Origin: Croceimicrobium hydrocarbonivorans
Lineage (GTDB): Bacteria; Bacteroidota; Bacteroidia; Flavobacteriales; Schleiferiaceae
NCBI RefSeq assembly: GCF_014524565.1
Contig: NZ_CP060139.1
Span: 2,115,501 to 2,179,500 of the forward strand
DNA length: 64,000 nucleotides
Reading direction: 5' to 3'
Below the pieces are notes generated by a model that saw only the letters and a program-made list of their open reading frames with translations, made no database searches and was not told the origin of the DNA. Position 1 is the stretch's first letter. Each line of letters begins with the position of its first letter. Below, piece by piece: positions 24,806 to 32,871 of the stretch. Position numbers and translations under genes: made by a program.

Positions 24806-25513
24806 ATGAGAAAGTCAATTTTAAGTATTGTATTGGGTCTGGTTTTTATGGCCCCTACATTTGCACAAGATTCAACCGCTGCTAAAAAAGCTGCCACTGA
24901 TGAATTATATCCATTGTGGCAAAATCGCCACGCCATTGCCATCAGCGGCGGATTGCCCGGCTTTGGTTTGGAATATGCCTATAACTTAAATCGTAGCTTG
25001 AATTTAAGAGCCGGATTTTTAGCTTTTACCTTCAATGACTTCAATACGGATATGGATATTTCCGGTCAGTCAGTAAACGTAAATGCCAATCTTACTTCTA
25101 CCGTTTTCGACATTATGCTCGAGTATCAGCCTTCTACCCAGTCTTCCTTTAAACTGGTAGCGGGTTTAGGTTACTTGAATAATGTAGGACTTAACACCTT
25201 GATTCTCCTGAACGATGATATCGGTTACGGTGATTTAGTAATCGATAATGAAGAAATCGGTGATATTGACCTTACCGTAAGCTGGACTGGCATTGCCCCT
25301 TATATGGGCTTTGGCTTTGGTCGTGCGGTTCCTAAGAAACGCGTTGGCTTTGGTATCGAATTAGGTACTTATTATGCTGGCGGTCCTAGTGTGGATATTG
25401 ATGCCAGTGGTATGTTGGAAAACACCTCTGAAGAAGAGGCAGAGTTGGAAGATAACCTTGGTTCCTATGCTTGGATGCCTCGCCTTATGGCGCGATTGGC
25501 CATCAAGTTATAA
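24806..25513 (+). CDS. Outer-membrane beta-barrel protein, copy 2
   Basis: The 235-residue paralog of the protein at 22158 has the same strands, turns and C-terminus (RLMARLAIKL). After the first ~40 residues only a handful of conservative differences are visible (Y/F, R/Q, V/I, I/V, S/G). Many differences between the two genes are synonymous, so the sequence has been conserved since duplication. Pairing with the second lipoprotein matches unit 1 exactly. The role is inferred to be a partner or anchor for the lipoprotein. Confidence 0.7.
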   Translation: MRKSILSIVLGLVFMAPTFAQDSTAAKKAATDELYPLWQNRHAIAISGGLPGFGLEYAYNLNRSLNLRAGFLAFTFNDFNTDMDISGQSVNVNANLTSTVFDIMLEYQPSTQSSFKLVAGLGYLNNVGLNTLILLNDDIGYGDLVIDNEEIGDIDLTVSWTGIAPYMGFGFGRAVPKKRVGFGIELGTYYAGGPSVDIDASGMLENTSEEEAELEDNLGSYAWMPRLMARLAIKL

Positions 25514-25536
25514 GGAGAATATAATGGTGATTATAG

Positions 25537-25569
25537 CGCCCGGCCTATTTTGGTCGGGCGTTTTTTTTA
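25537..25569 (+). terminator. Intrinsic terminator of duplicated unit 2
   Basis: CGCCCGGCC pairs with GGTCGGGCG around TATTTT, followed by eight T. The T run overlaps the stop codon of the convergent histidine kinase gene. Confidence 0.88.
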
Positions 25570-26904
25570 GAAGGGCAAGTCAATACAGAAAGCTTTGTAG
25601 CCCTGCTTTTGCTGTAAATAAAGTCTACCGCCATGCGCCATGATGATCTTGCGGGAAAGACTTAAGCCAATTCCGGAGCCCCTTTTCTTAGTGCTGAAAA
25701 AAGGAAGGAAGATTTGATCCTGCATACTTTCTTCAACCGCAGGTCCACTGTCGATCAGCTTCAAATAATGATAGCCATCGCCTTGATCCAATTCTAAGGT
25801 CAATTGGCTACTTTGATTTTGAAGCATGCTTTCCATAGCATTGCGAATCAGGTTTAATAATACCTGGCTCATCAAATCGTGATCGGCATAGAGGCTTCGC
25901 TGCCCTTGAATAATCCGAAGTTCTAGCTCCATGCCGGCATCTTTCAATTCCGAAGCCGCTAAAGTTTGCACTTCGGCCAGAAAAGTGGGCCAGTGAATTT
26001 CACTTTTTTGCAAGCGAGGTAAACGAGCAAAGCGCGCATAGCGTTCTACAAAACTCATTAGGCCCTCACTGCGTCGCTTAATAATGCTGGCGGTGCTTTG
26101 CAAGTCTTGAAATTGCTCTTCCTTCAATTCATAGTTACCAGCACTATTGGCCTCAATTTGCAAATGATGTCCCAAGGTATCGGCCAGTGAATTAATCGGG
26201 CTCACTGAATTCATAATTTCATGGGTGAGCACATGCAGGATTTTTTCCAAAGTTTCATTCTCCTGCTCTTCGAAATGCTTTTGCTGATTGCTTAAAACCA
26301 GGAGTTTTAATTCGTGGCCCTCCCGAATGACCGGCACTTTTTGAATAAGCCAATTTTGCTTTTCACCATCATAACGGAGCTGTACCAGACGCGAATTTTC
26401 ATTTGGCGATTCGAGGAGCTTCTTTAGATAGGGGAATACTTGGGGCCAATCCTCCGCCGACATATGATGCCGCATCCCCGGAAGGGAGTCAACCTCCGGC
26501 TTTAGGTTTCGCAAGGATCCATCTGCTTCCAATAAAATAAGATGAAAAGGTAGTTGCCGTAAGATATCAGTGAGCAGTTCAGTTTGACTCTGTTTTTGAG
26601 ATTTGTACTGCCTTAGCTGACCCAGCCATACATTTAAGAGCCGGTATAATTCTCGTCGGCTACCGCCGCTCTTTTGTTCTGGCCAGTAAAAATTGTAGTC
26701 ACCAACCTCACTGTTACGCAGTGCATTTTGCAGCTCCCTTTCGGTGCTTTGCAGTCTTTGGTTTAGCCAATAAGCATTGAGAATCCACAGTATCGCCATA
26801 AGGGCCGAAAAGATCCACAAGTGCTGCACCAAAAGTAACCAGGCGAAAAGCAAGCTAAGTAGAAGCTGACTTAAAAGCGGAATTAATGTGCCTCTAAACC
26901 TCAT
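25567..26904 (-). CDS. Sensor histidine kinase of sigma54 module 1 (NtrB-like)
   Basis: ATG 26904 gives 445 residues; the longer start at 26925 is possible. Two hydrophobic helices lie at about residues 5-45. A coiled region and PAS-like middle follow, then the H-box ILHVLTHEIMNSVSPINSLADT with the phospho-accepting His near 230, the N-box LLNLIRNAMESML, and G-boxes ending in FFSTKKRGSGIGLSLSRKI. The start overlaps the end of the regulator gene by 11 nt, so the two are co-translated. It should phosphorylate the partner regulator in response to an unknown, perhaps envelope, signal. Confidence 0.88.
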   Translation of the reverse strand: MRFRGTLIPLLSQLLLSLLFAWLLLVQHLWIFSALMAILWILNAYWLNQRLQSTERELQNALRNSEVGDYNFYWPEQKSGGSRRELYRLLNVWLGQLRQYKSQKQSQTELLTDILRQLPFHLILLEADGSLRNLKPEVDSLPGMRHHMSAEDWPQVFPYLKKLLESPNENSRLVQLRYDGEKQNWLIQKVPVIREGHELKLLVLSNQQKHFEEQENETLEKILHVLTHEIMNSVSPINSLADTLGHHLQIEANSAGNYELKEEQFQDLQSTASIIKRRSEGLMSFVERYARFARLPRLQKSEIHWPTFLAEVQTLAASELKDAGMELELRIIQGQRSLYADHDLMSQVLLNLIRNAMESMLQNQSSQLTLELDQGDGYHYLKLIDSGPAVEESMQDQIFLPFFSTKKRGSGIGLSLSRKIIMAHGGRLYLQQKQGYKAFCIDLPF

Positions 26905-28270
26905 GTTGAATCTGGTATTTATCAAGCTTGCGATAAAGGGTGTTTCGATTAACTCCTAAATGCTGAGCGGTTTTAGAGATATTACCCTGATAATGGTTCA
27001 AGACCTGATGAATATGTTGGGCCTCCAGTTCTTCTAGGTTTAAAGACAGTAAATCACTGGCTTCATTACCTGGCATGGAACTAGCTCCGGAGCCTAAGCT
27101 TTGCTCAAAATGACCATCCTTTAAAATAACGGCTCTTTCAAGGCTATGGGATAGTTCTCGGATATTGCCGGGCCATGTGTAAGCTAATAATTGGGCTCTT
27201 TGATCGGTCTCCAATTCCAATTGCCTGCCGTATTTACGATTGTGGTAATCCAGATAATAATCTATGAGTACCTCCAGGTCTTCTTGGCGATTGCGAAGGG
27301 CTTCAATTTTTAGTTCAATAGTGTTGATACGGTAGTATAAATCCTGGCGAAACAAACCTTCCTTAACTGCTAGTTCCAAATCACTATTGCTGGCGGCAAT
27401 AATGCGCACATTACAATGTCTGAGCTCTGGAGAACCTACGATTTGGTAGCTCTGATCCTGAATTAAGCGCAATAACTTTTGCTGATGGAGTAAGGAGCAA
27501 TTGCCAATTTCATCTAAAAATAGGCTGCCTCCTTCAGCTTGTTGTACTAAGCCGCTGCGATCTTCTCGTGCATCAGTAAAGGCCCCTTTTTTAACGCCGA
27601 AAAGCTCTGCTTCAAAAAGATTTTCGGGAATCGCGCCCAGATCCACACTTACAAGGGGCGCATCTTTACGCAGGCTATTTAAATGCAGGTAGCGAGCCAA
27701 TTGACTTTTGCCGGTGCCATTCTCTCCACGAATTAATACCTGAGCATCGGTTTCAGCTACCCGCCGTGCTTGTTGCAAGAGGGCAATACTGGAGGCACTG
27801 CGAGCACTGTTCTCTAATAATTGAATCAGCTCATTTCCACTTTTATCCTGCTGCTGCTGAAACTGCTTTAATTTACCCTTGGTGCTCTTTAATTCATAGG
27901 CCCGTAAAAGGGCTGCCAGGAGTTTTTGATTTTGCCAGGGTTTTAAAATAAAGTCAGAGGCCCCACTTTTTAAGGCTTCAATTGCCAAATCAATATCACC
28001 ATAGGCGGTAATCAACAAGACCATTATTTCAGGTCTTAATTCTTTGATATGCTTAAGCCAGTAAAGCCCCTCCTGACCATCATTGCGACCGGCCTGGAAA
28101 TTCATATCGAGCAGAATTAAATCATACTCTTCCTGATTAAGGGCCTCATGTACTTTTCGGGGATCACCTAGAACGGAAACTTTGGAAAAGTGGATTTTTA
28201 GATAAAGAGCCAGAGATTCACGGAGATCGGCATCATCATCAATAATTAAAATTCGGGCGGCACTTTTCAT
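26894..28270 (-). CDS. NtrC-family sigma54 activator, module 1
   Basis: The 458-residue protein has a receiver domain (ILIIDDDADL; phospho-Asp in YDLILLDMNF near residue 55; ITAYGD; ILKPW). A sigma54 AAA+ domain follows, with Walker A GENGTGKSQLARYLH near 180, the sigma54-contacting loop GAFTDA (a variant of GAFTGA) and GGSLFLDEIGN. A C-terminal Fis-type HTH ends it (ISKTAQHLGVNRNTLYRKL). It probably activates the divergent exporter operon at 28440 from two sites at 28288-28327. Its paralog at 46726 keeps the same GAFTDA change. Confidence 0.93.
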   Translation of the reverse strand: MKSAARILIIDDDADLRESLALYLKIHFSKVSVLGDPRKVHEALNQEEYDLILLDMNFQAGRNDGQEGLYWLKHIKELRPEIMVLLITAYGDIDLAIEALKSGASDFILKPWQNQKLLAALLRAYELKSTKGKLKQFQQQQDKSGNELIQLLENSARSASSIALLQQARRVAETDAQVLIRGENGTGKSQLARYLHLNSLRKDAPLVSVDLGAIPENLFEAELFGVKKGAFTDAREDRSGLVQQAEGGSLFLDEIGNCSLLHQQKLLRLIQDQSYQIVGSPELRHCNVRIIAASNSDLELAVKEGLFRQDLYYRINTIELKIEALRNRQEDLEVLIDYYLDYHNRKYGRQLELETDQRAQLLAYTWPGNIRELSHSLERAVILKDGHFEQSLGSGASSMPGNEASDLLSLNLEELEAQHIHQVLNHYQGNISKTAQHLGVNRNTLYRKLDKYQIQHEV

Positions 28271-28287
28271 GAGGTGAATTTAATTCA

Positions 28288-28304
28288 TGTCTCGAAATCG
28301 AACA
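28288..28304. promoter_or_regulatory. Putative upstream activator site 1 of module 1
   Basis: CGAAATCGAACA (28293-28304) is identical to 12 bases of the perfect palindrome upstream of module 2; the left arm (TGTCT) is degenerate. It lies about 85-100 bp before the -24 element. Confidence 0.55.
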
Positions 28305-28310
28305 GGCTTG

Positions 28311-28327
28311 TGTTCTATTTTGGAACA
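28311..28327. promoter_or_regulatory. Putative upstream activator site 2 of module 1
   Basis: TGTTC and GAACA flank a 7-nt spacer, one base longer than the module 2 sites. Its centre is about 22 bp from that of site 1, the same spacing as in module 2. Confidence 0.5.
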
Positions 28328-28389
28328 CTTTTAAGATTTGTTTAGGGCTTCTGTTTTGTAAGTCGTTGAAAATCAATATAGGGTTTCGC

Positions 28390-28406
28390 TTGGCACAGGC
28401 CTTGGC
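28390..28406 (+). promoter_or_regulatory. Putative sigma54 (-24/-12) promoter of exporter operon 1
   Basis: TTGGCAC, five bases, then TTGG matches the -24/-12 consensus TTGGCAC-N5-TTGC with one mismatch at the final base. The predicted start near 28416 leaves a short leader to ATG 28440. Confidence 0.6.
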
Positions 28407-28439
28407 TTTAAGGGTTCAGAAATTCAGGTTTTGGATCGA

Positions 28440-29696
28440 ATGATTAGTCCGGATGAACGTCCGGGAATTTGGAAAAAGTATCGCTGGTGGATAATTGCTA
28501 GTGTCTCTGTAATCGCCCTCTTTGTATTCTTGATACAAGGGGAGCGGGTTTATGAGCTATCAAAAGATCGGGTATTACTGGCCAAGGTAGAAGCCCGTTT
28601 GTTTGAAGATGTAATTTCATTTCAAGCCCGAGTAGAGCCGGAGGTGTCCTTTTCTTTGGATGCCGTGGAAGGGGGAACTGTACAAGAAATCTTTGTGGAG
28701 GCCGGTCAGGCGGTAGAGGCCGGTCAGCCCTTGCTACGACTGGCAAACACGACTTTGATGCTGGACTTCATGAATCGGGAAACGCAAATTGTGGAACAGA
28801 TCAATAATCTCCGAAATACCCGTATGCAACTGGAACTCAATGAAAGACAATTGCAGGAGCAGGTTTTAGATTTACGCTTCGAACAAGAGGCAATGGCGCG
28901 TCAATATGCTATCGATACCCTGCTGTTTATGGATAGCGTTATTGCCAGTCAGGAGTTTTTAGACTCTGAGGCAAGGTTCCGCTATTTGGTCGAGAAGCGA
29001 GAATTGCTGGAAGATAATTTTCAAACCAATCGCCAGTATCGGGCCCGTCAATTACAGGCTTTGGATCGATCCATTGAGATGATGGAGCGCAATCTGAATG
29101 CCATCCGTAAAAATTTAGAAAACCTGGTAGTAAAGGCTCCTATCGATGGGCAGTTAACCACCTTTTTACCAGAAATAGGTCAGAGTATTAATCGAGGCGA
29201 GAACATTGGTCGCATTGAAGATTTGGATACCTATATCCTCCGCGCCAATATTGATGAGCATTACCTCTCCCGCGTGGAAGCCGGTCAAAATGCTTTTTAC
29301 GAACTCAATAATTACCGTTGGGAACTAGCCGTAGCTAAGGTCTATCCGCAGGTAAGCAACAATCAGTTCCTGGTAGATTTTGAATATAAAGACACTATTC
29401 CGGCACAATTGCGCAGTGGTCAGGGCTTAAACCTTCGCTTGGCCCTCAGTGCCAGTTCTAATGCGGTGGTGGTGCCAAGAGGGGCTTTCTTTAGTTCTAC
29501 TGGTGGAAACTGGGTTTTTGTACTCAATGAAAAGGGTGACCAAGCCTTTAAAAGGGCGGTAGAATTAGGTCGACAAAACCCTGACTATATAGAAGTAGTC
29601 TCTGGATTGGAGCCCGGAGAACAAATCATCAGCTCCAGCTACGAAAGTTTTAAGGAATACGAGCAATTGCGATTAAAATCAGCAGAACATGAATGA
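28440..29696 (+). CDS. Periplasmic adaptor (HlyD/MacA-like membrane fusion protein) of exporter 1
   Basis: ATG 28440 gives 418 residues; a TTG at 28431 was not used. One N-terminal membrane anchor (WIIASVSVIALFVFLIQG) precedes a barrel-lipoyl half (VEAGQAVEAGQPLLRL), a long coiled-coil hairpin (about 105-225), the returning lipoyl half (VVKAPIDGQLT ... IGQSINRGENIGRIED) and beta-barrel/MP domains. In such systems the adaptor links an ABC permease to an outer-membrane exit. It is the first gene of an operon with the ATPase (8-nt overlap) and permease behind a sigma54-like promoter. Confidence 0.9.
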   Translation: MISPDERPGIWKKYRWWIIASVSVIALFVFLIQGERVYELSKDRVLLAKVEARLFEDVISFQARVEPEVSFSLDAVEGGTVQEIFVEAGQAVEAGQPLLRLANTTLMLDFMNRETQIVEQINNLRNTRMQLELNERQLQEQVLDLRFEQEAMARQYAIDTLLFMDSVIASQEFLDSEARFRYLVEKRELLEDNFQTNRQYRARQLQALDRSIEMMERNLNAIRKNLENLVVKAPIDGQLTTFLPEIGQSINRGENIGRIEDLDTYILRANIDEHYLSRVEAGQNAFYELNNYRWELAVAKVYPQVSNNQFLVDFEYKDTIPAQLRSGQGLNLRLALSASSNAVVVPRGAFFSSTGGNWVFVLNEKGDQAFKRAVELGRQNPDYIEVVSGLEPGEQIISSSYESFKEYEQLRLKSAEHE

Positions 29697-30396
29697 TGTA
29701 ATTATTAAGACCGAAGGTCTGGAAATGCGTTATCGCACCGATCTCATGGAAACCATGGCTTTGAATTCGGTAGATCTTGAAATCAAGAAAGGAGAGTTTA
29801 TTTCCATTATGGGCCCTTCCGGTTGTGGTAAATCTACCTTATTGAATATTCTGGGAATGCTGGATCAACCCAGCGCGGGAGACTACTTTTTCGAGGGGCA
29901 AAATATTGCCAAAATGAAGGAGCAGCAAAGGGCTCGCTTACGCAAAGAAAAGGTAGGCTTCGTATTCCAAAGCTTTAACCTAATTGATGAGCTTTCTGTT
30001 TTTGAAAACGTGGAACTGCCCTTGCTTTATCAAGGACGTTCGGCGGCAGAGCGAAAGGCACAAGTACAAAAAATTTTAGAGCGAATGGGTATTGATCACC
30101 GCGCTACCCATTATCCGCAGCAGCTCAGCGGGGGTCAGCAGCAAAGGGTGGCTGTTGCTCGAGCAACGGTTGGTGAGCCTTCAGTAATATTTGCTGATGA
30201 GCCCACTGGTAATCTGGATAGTGTTCACGGCGATGAAGTAATGAACCTCCTCAGTGATTTAAATCGCAGTGGTACCACTATCGTAATGGTTACTCACTCT
30301 GCACACGATGCTGCTTACTCCCAGCGGAGCATTCGCTTATTTGATGGTAAGGTGATTGGCGAAAACCAAAACCGCTTAGAAGAAGTACAGTCATGA
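29689..30396 (+). CDS. ABC transporter ATP-binding protein (MacB/LolD type), exporter 1
   Basis: The 235-residue ATPase has Walker A GPSGCGKSTLLN near residue 43, Q-loop FVFQSFNLIDELSVFENVELP, signature [14 protein letters not shown], and Walker [13 protein letters not shown] followed by the switch His in VTHSAHD. This pattern is typical of mechanotransmission-type ABC systems (MacB, LolCDE, FtsEX). It overlaps the adaptor by 8 nt and the permease by 4 nt, so the three subunits are translationally coupled. Confidence 0.95.
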   Translation: MNDVIIKTEGLEMRYRTDLMETMALNSVDLEIKKGEFISIMGPSGCGKSTLLNILGMLDQPSAGDYFFEGQNIAKMKEQQRARLRKEKVGFVFQSFNLIDELSVFENVELPLLYQGRSAAERKAQVQKILERMGIDHRATHYPQQLSGGQQQRVAVARATVGEPSVIFADEPTGNLDSVHGDEVMNLLSDLNRSGTTIVMVTHSAHDAAYSQRSIRLFDGKVIGENQNRLEEVQS

Positions 30397-32807
30397 TGTT
30401 TAGCAATTACCTAAAAGTAAGCTGGCGCCACCTGCTTGCCGGAAAGGCCAATAGCATCATTAGCGTGCTTGGACTTTCGGTAGGGGTAGCCAGTGCCATT
30501 CTCATTGCTCTTTACATCCAGGATGAATTGAGTTATGATCAGTTTCATACTAAGAAGGATCGCATTGCCCGGATCGTGGAACGCATCGATCATAATGGTG
30601 AAATTAAGGCGGCAGTCACTAGTTTTCCTGTCGGACCTCAGTTTATGAGCGATTACCCTGAAGTGGTGAGTTTTGTTCGAATTATGCAAATGGGAGGGTC
30701 CATGACCATAAAAGTTGAGGATCAAATATTTCGAGAAGATCACTTTTTAAGAGCGGATAGTACTCTCTTTGAAATCTTTGATTTTAAATTATTACAAGGG
30801 GATCCGATCGGTGCTTTAGCCGGGCCAAATCTGGTGGTGTTAAATGAGGAATTGGCTATTAAGTTTTTTGGTACTCCTAGTGAGGCAATGGGTAAACAAT
30901 TGTTCATAGGTACTAGTCAGTTTACGGTGAACGGCGTGGTCGAAAATGGCACCAGATCGAGTGATATCAAGTATCAGGCTTTTACTTCAATGAGCACACT
31001 GCCGCAACAGGCTCAGCAAGTTTTCAATGGAGATTGGTTCCGCTTGGTATGTCAAACATATCTACTGTTCGACCAACCGGTTGCCGAAATGGATTTTGAT
31101 TCCCAACTAGCGGATTTCACCGAGCGGATAATCAAACCCTTCGTAGCTACTTTTGGTTGGGGCAGCACCGCCGACTTTACATTGCAACCTTTAGAGGGCT
31201 TGCATTTCGATAATAGTCGGGAATACGATACGCCTAAAGGAAATCTGTCCTATCTCTATATTTTCGGATTATTAGCCTTGTTAATCCTGATTATCGCTAC
31301 CATCAATTTCGTGAATCTGGCTTTAAGTCAATCTGTAAAAAGAGCCAAAGAAGTTGGCGTTAGGAAGGCTTTGGGAGCTGGGCAAAATCAATTGCGCAAT
31401 CAATTTTTAGGGGAGAGCTTTTTAGTGGTTCTTTTGGCCATGATTATCGGTCTTGGTTTGGTGGAGGTATTGCTGGCTACCTTCAATACTACTACAGACA
31501 AGAACTTTGCTTTCGTGGATCTCTTTGATTGGCGAATGTTGCTAACCCTTCTCGGTATTTTATTAGTTACTGCTCTAATGGCGGGATTGTATCCAGCCTT
31601 GGTCTTAAGTAAATTTCAAAGCTCACGAATTTTACGCGGTAGCCTACCTAAGATAGGTCGTTATGGGAATTTACGACGCATCCTTATGGTGGTTCAATTG
31701 GCTTTTTCCATCCTGATGATCATCGGTACTCTGGCCATTCAAAGTCAAATGCGCTATTTGCAGGATATGGACTTAGGCTTCGAGCAAGATCAAATTGTGG
31801 TGCTTAATATTCCTCAGGATACAGCAGTCTTTAATCATTTGGATTCCTTTAAAGATCGCCTCTTAGCACACAGCGAATTTGAAGGCGTAAGTGGCTCGCA
31901 GGCCATTCCCGGAACCAATGTAGGTGAGCTGATGTTTCGCATTGAGCAGAACGCTGAAATGGTAGATAAGAACATTAAATTCATTGCTGCCGATGAGGAC
32001 TTTTTTGAAATATTGGGGCTGGAGTTAGTGAATGGCCGACTTTTCTCTAACGACATTCAAAGTGATGTGCAGCAGGCTTTCATCATCAATGAAACCGCGG
32101 CTAAAAGTTTTGGCTGGGATGAACCACTAGGTAAACGTATTCAATGGGGTTTACAAGATAATGGTCAGGCAGCCAGTGATGGCGAGGTTGTAGGGGTGAT
32201 CAAGGATTTCCACTTTGCTTCCTTACATAATCCCATGGAGCCTTTGGTAATTTTATTCCGCCCCAATTTTAGTTTACTCTTCAGTATGAAATTGTCAGGC
32301 GGGCAAGTGCGTTCTGGCCTTACAGTATTGGAAGAGGAATGGAGCAATTTTGCAGGAAATCATCCGCTTGAGTATACTTTTCTGGACGAGCGTATTCAAA
32401 GTCAGTACGAAAGTGAAAAGACCCTTTTGAAAATCTTCGGCTATTTTGCTTTCATCAGTATAATGATAGCCGGTTTGGGACTCTTTGCCTTGACCTCTTA
32501 TACCGTAGAACAACGTTTGAAGGAGTTTAGCGTGCGTAAAATATTAGGAGCGGAACTCAAGGATTTGGGTATGCTCCTGGCCAAAGAATTCATGCTTTTA
32601 ATTGGAGTGGCAGCCCTTATTAGTATCCCCTTGGCGGGATGGGGTATCACATCTTGGCTCGAAGAATTTTCCTATCGAATATCAATGCCCTGGCTAAGCT
32701 TTGTTTTAGCCTTGCTGCTGATTGCCCTGGTTACATTAATCGCCATGTCTTATCATGTAATTCGATTGGCTCGTACTAACCCTGCAAGGATCCTTCGCGA
32801 CGAATAA
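30393..32807 (+). CDS. ABC transporter permease (MacB/FtsX family), exporter 1
   Basis: The 804-residue permease is about twice the size of MacB's. It has the first helix at about 20-42, a large periplasmic MacB_PCD-type domain (~45-280), three FtsX helices (~285-410) and then a repeat of the arrangement: helix near 430, periplasmic domain to ~670, and three C-terminal helices. VKRAKEVGVRKALGA and VEQRLKEFSVRKILGA are the two cytoplasmic coupling motifs that contact the ATPase. Bacteroidota ABC permeases of this double FtsX form are usual. The substrate is unknown; control by a sensor kinase suggests an envelope-stress or antimicrobial response. Confidence 0.92.
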   Translation: MMFSNYLKVSWRHLLAGKANSIISVLGLSVGVASAILIALYIQDELSYDQFHTKKDRIARIVERIDHNGEIKAAVTSFPVGPQFMSDYPEVVSFVRIMQMGGSMTIKVEDQIFREDHFLRADSTLFEIFDFKLLQGDPIGALAGPNLVVLNEELAIKFFGTPSEAMGKQLFIGTSQFTVNGVVENGTRSSDIKYQAFTSMSTLPQQAQQVFNGDWFRLVCQTYLLFDQPVAEMDFDSQLADFTERIIKPFVATFGWGSTADFTLQPLEGLHFDNSREYDTPKGNLSYLYIFGLLALLILIIATINFVNLALSQSVKRAKEVGVRKALGAGQNQLRNQFLGESFLVVLLAMIIGLGLVEVLLATFNTTTDKNFAFVDLFDWRMLLTLLGILLVTALMAGLYPALVLSKFQSSRILRGSLPKIGRYGNLRRILMVVQLAFSILMIIGTLAIQSQMRYLQDMDLGFEQDQIVVLNIPQDTAVFNHLDSFKDRLLAHSEFEGVSGSQAIPGTNVGELMFRIEQNAEMVDKNIKFIAADEDFFEILGLELVNGRLFSNDIQSDVQQAFIINETAAKSFGWDEPLGKRIQWGLQDNGQAASDGEVVGVIKDFHFASLHNPMEPLVILFRPNFSLLFSMKLSGGQVRSGLTVLEEEWSNFAGNHPLEYTFLDERIQSQYESEKTLLKIFGYFAFISIMIAGLGLFALTSYTVEQRLKEFSVRKILGAELKDLGMLLAKEFMLLIGVAALISIPLAGWGITSWLEEFSYRISMPWLSFVLALLLIALVTLIAMSYHVIRLARTNPARILRDE

Positions 32808-32817
32808 TAGGATCAAT

Positions 32818-32852
32818 AAAAAAGGCCTCTGATTTCAGAGGCCTTTTTTTTA
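32818..32852. terminator. Bidirectional intrinsic terminator
   Basis: GGCCTCTGA pairs with TCAGAGGCC (32824-32832 and 32835-32843), with A and T runs on either side. It stops exporter operon 1 and convergent glmS. Confidence 0.9.
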
Positions 32853-32871
32853 TGCTTTAGCAATTCAGATC

